Shown here in pieces: positions 21,397 through 21,748 of a stretch of DNA of 21,748 nucleotides. The stretch comes from a virus. The notes beneath the pieces were generated by a model. That model did not search any database. It had not been told where the DNA came from and worked only from the letters and a program-made list of their open reading frames with translations. The DNA lies in IMG/VR virus record IMGVR_UViG_3300031787_000951, positions 1-21,748 of that record. The stretch is one strand, 5' to 3'. The position numbers and the translations under genes were made by a program. The stretch's first letter is position 1. Each line of letters opens with the position of its first letter.

Positions 21397-21748
21397 CGTC
21401 CTCGATTGGCAGGCGAGCCACGGCCGCGGCCGTAAGGCCGAAGTCGCGAGCCAGCGCGACGAACTCCGTCCGGGCCGCCCTGAGCATGGTGTGGGCCGGA
21501 TGCTTCACGATGTCGCCCTTCGTGTTGACGATCGTGTCCCCGTCCTTCGCGATGCGTAGGTCGAGCCGCTCGATCTCCGCGTGGAGGCGACACATGAGGG
21601 CGAACGTCTCGGCCTGGTCGGCAGTGAGCCGGCCGTCCTCGATGAGCGTCGGGGCCAGCCGTTTCCAGAGGGCGGCGGCCGGCTTGTTCTTCGCGAGGCC
21701 GTGCGGCATGCGAACCGGATCGTCTGACCCGCGGCGCGGGGCGGTCAA
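21356..21748 (-). CDS. terS: Terminase small subunit, P27-like; start at or beyond the window edge
   Basis: The frame reaches the window end; a TTG sits at 21748, so the true start may be outside, or the ATG of MPHGLAKN at about residue 14. The product has the P27 family layout: WKRLAPTLIEDGRLTADQAETFALMCRLHAEIERL (in part) as helices, KDGDTIVNTKGDIVKHPAH as the beta part, and ARDFGLTAAAVARL near the C-terminus, with an acidic end (DDDEEKEDPLAKYS). It recognises the packaging site and regulates the large subunit. Its order before terL is standard. Confidence 0.82.
   Translation of the reverse strand: MTAPRRGSDDPVRMPHGLAKNKPAAALWKRLAPTLIEDGRLTADQAETFALMCRLHAEIERLDLRIAKDGDTIVNTKGDIVKHPAHTMLRAARTEFVALARDFGLTAAAVARLPIEDDDEEKEDPLAKYS

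Noticed and set aside
21391-21412. Alternative later start for the large terminase to avoid overlap with the small subunit
   Set aside because: No ATG, GTG or TTG with a usable ribosome site follows before the conserved part, while GAGGA lies just upstream of the double ATG. An overlap of about 40 nt is acceptable.

Overview
This window is almost certainly the morphogenesis (late) region of a temperate tailed phage or prophage with a siphovirus-type head and tail (Caudoviricetes, HK97-like head). Apart from a tyrosine recombinase at the left edge, every gene I can support lies on the minus strand, so transcription runs from the right end of the window to the left. The DNA is GC-rich, GTG starts are common, and most neighbouring genes overlap by 4 nt (ATGA or GTGA) or 1 nt (TGATG or TAGTG), so translation is probably coupled throughout. 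The proteins suggest a high-GC host of planctomycete type (Cys-rich virion protein, secreted trypsin-like protease with a zinc ribbon). That host assignment is an inference from style, not proven here. No rRNA, tRNA, CRISPR array, insertion sequence or clear host gene is visible.

Layout in transcription order (right to left): terminase small subunit (cut by the window edge) and large subunit; a 22-bp element (copy A); portal; prohead protease fused to a HAD-like phosphatase domain. Then comes a block of eight genes that is unusual at this position: three small predicted membrane or helical proteins, a putative lipoprotein, a papain-like peptidase candidate, a secreted trypsin-like serine protease, and two more small membrane proteins. 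A 115-nt gap carrying copy B of the 22-bp element follows, then the HK97-type major capsid protein.

Downstream of the capsid lie a strong stem-loop, a small head-completion candidate, gp6-like connector, head-tail adaptor, gp10-like protein, a DUF3168-type tail terminator candidate, three small tail proteins, a G/GT-type tail chaperone pair joined by a -1 frameshift signal (A AAA AAC plus a downstream stem-loop), a short tape measure protein, and four or five tail-tip or unknown proteins. One of these is 815 aa long, Cys-rich and carries GGSGY-type repeats.

The left end carries accessory genes: a calcineurin-like phosphoesterase, a DUF5664-like nucleotide diphosphohydrolase candidate, a DUF551 protein and two tiny proteins. 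They are joined by a repeated coupling sequence. The convergent integrase closes the window.

The genes together describe DNA packaging, procapsid assembly and maturation, neck, tail tube, chaperone-assisted tail assembly and tail tip. The most interesting features are the frameshift signal, the protease-HAD fusion, the two-protease membrane cassette between prohead protease and capsid (possible host-lysis or envelope-modifying module), the 22-bp repeat before the portal and capsid units, and a small gene bounded by 19-bp direct repeats.
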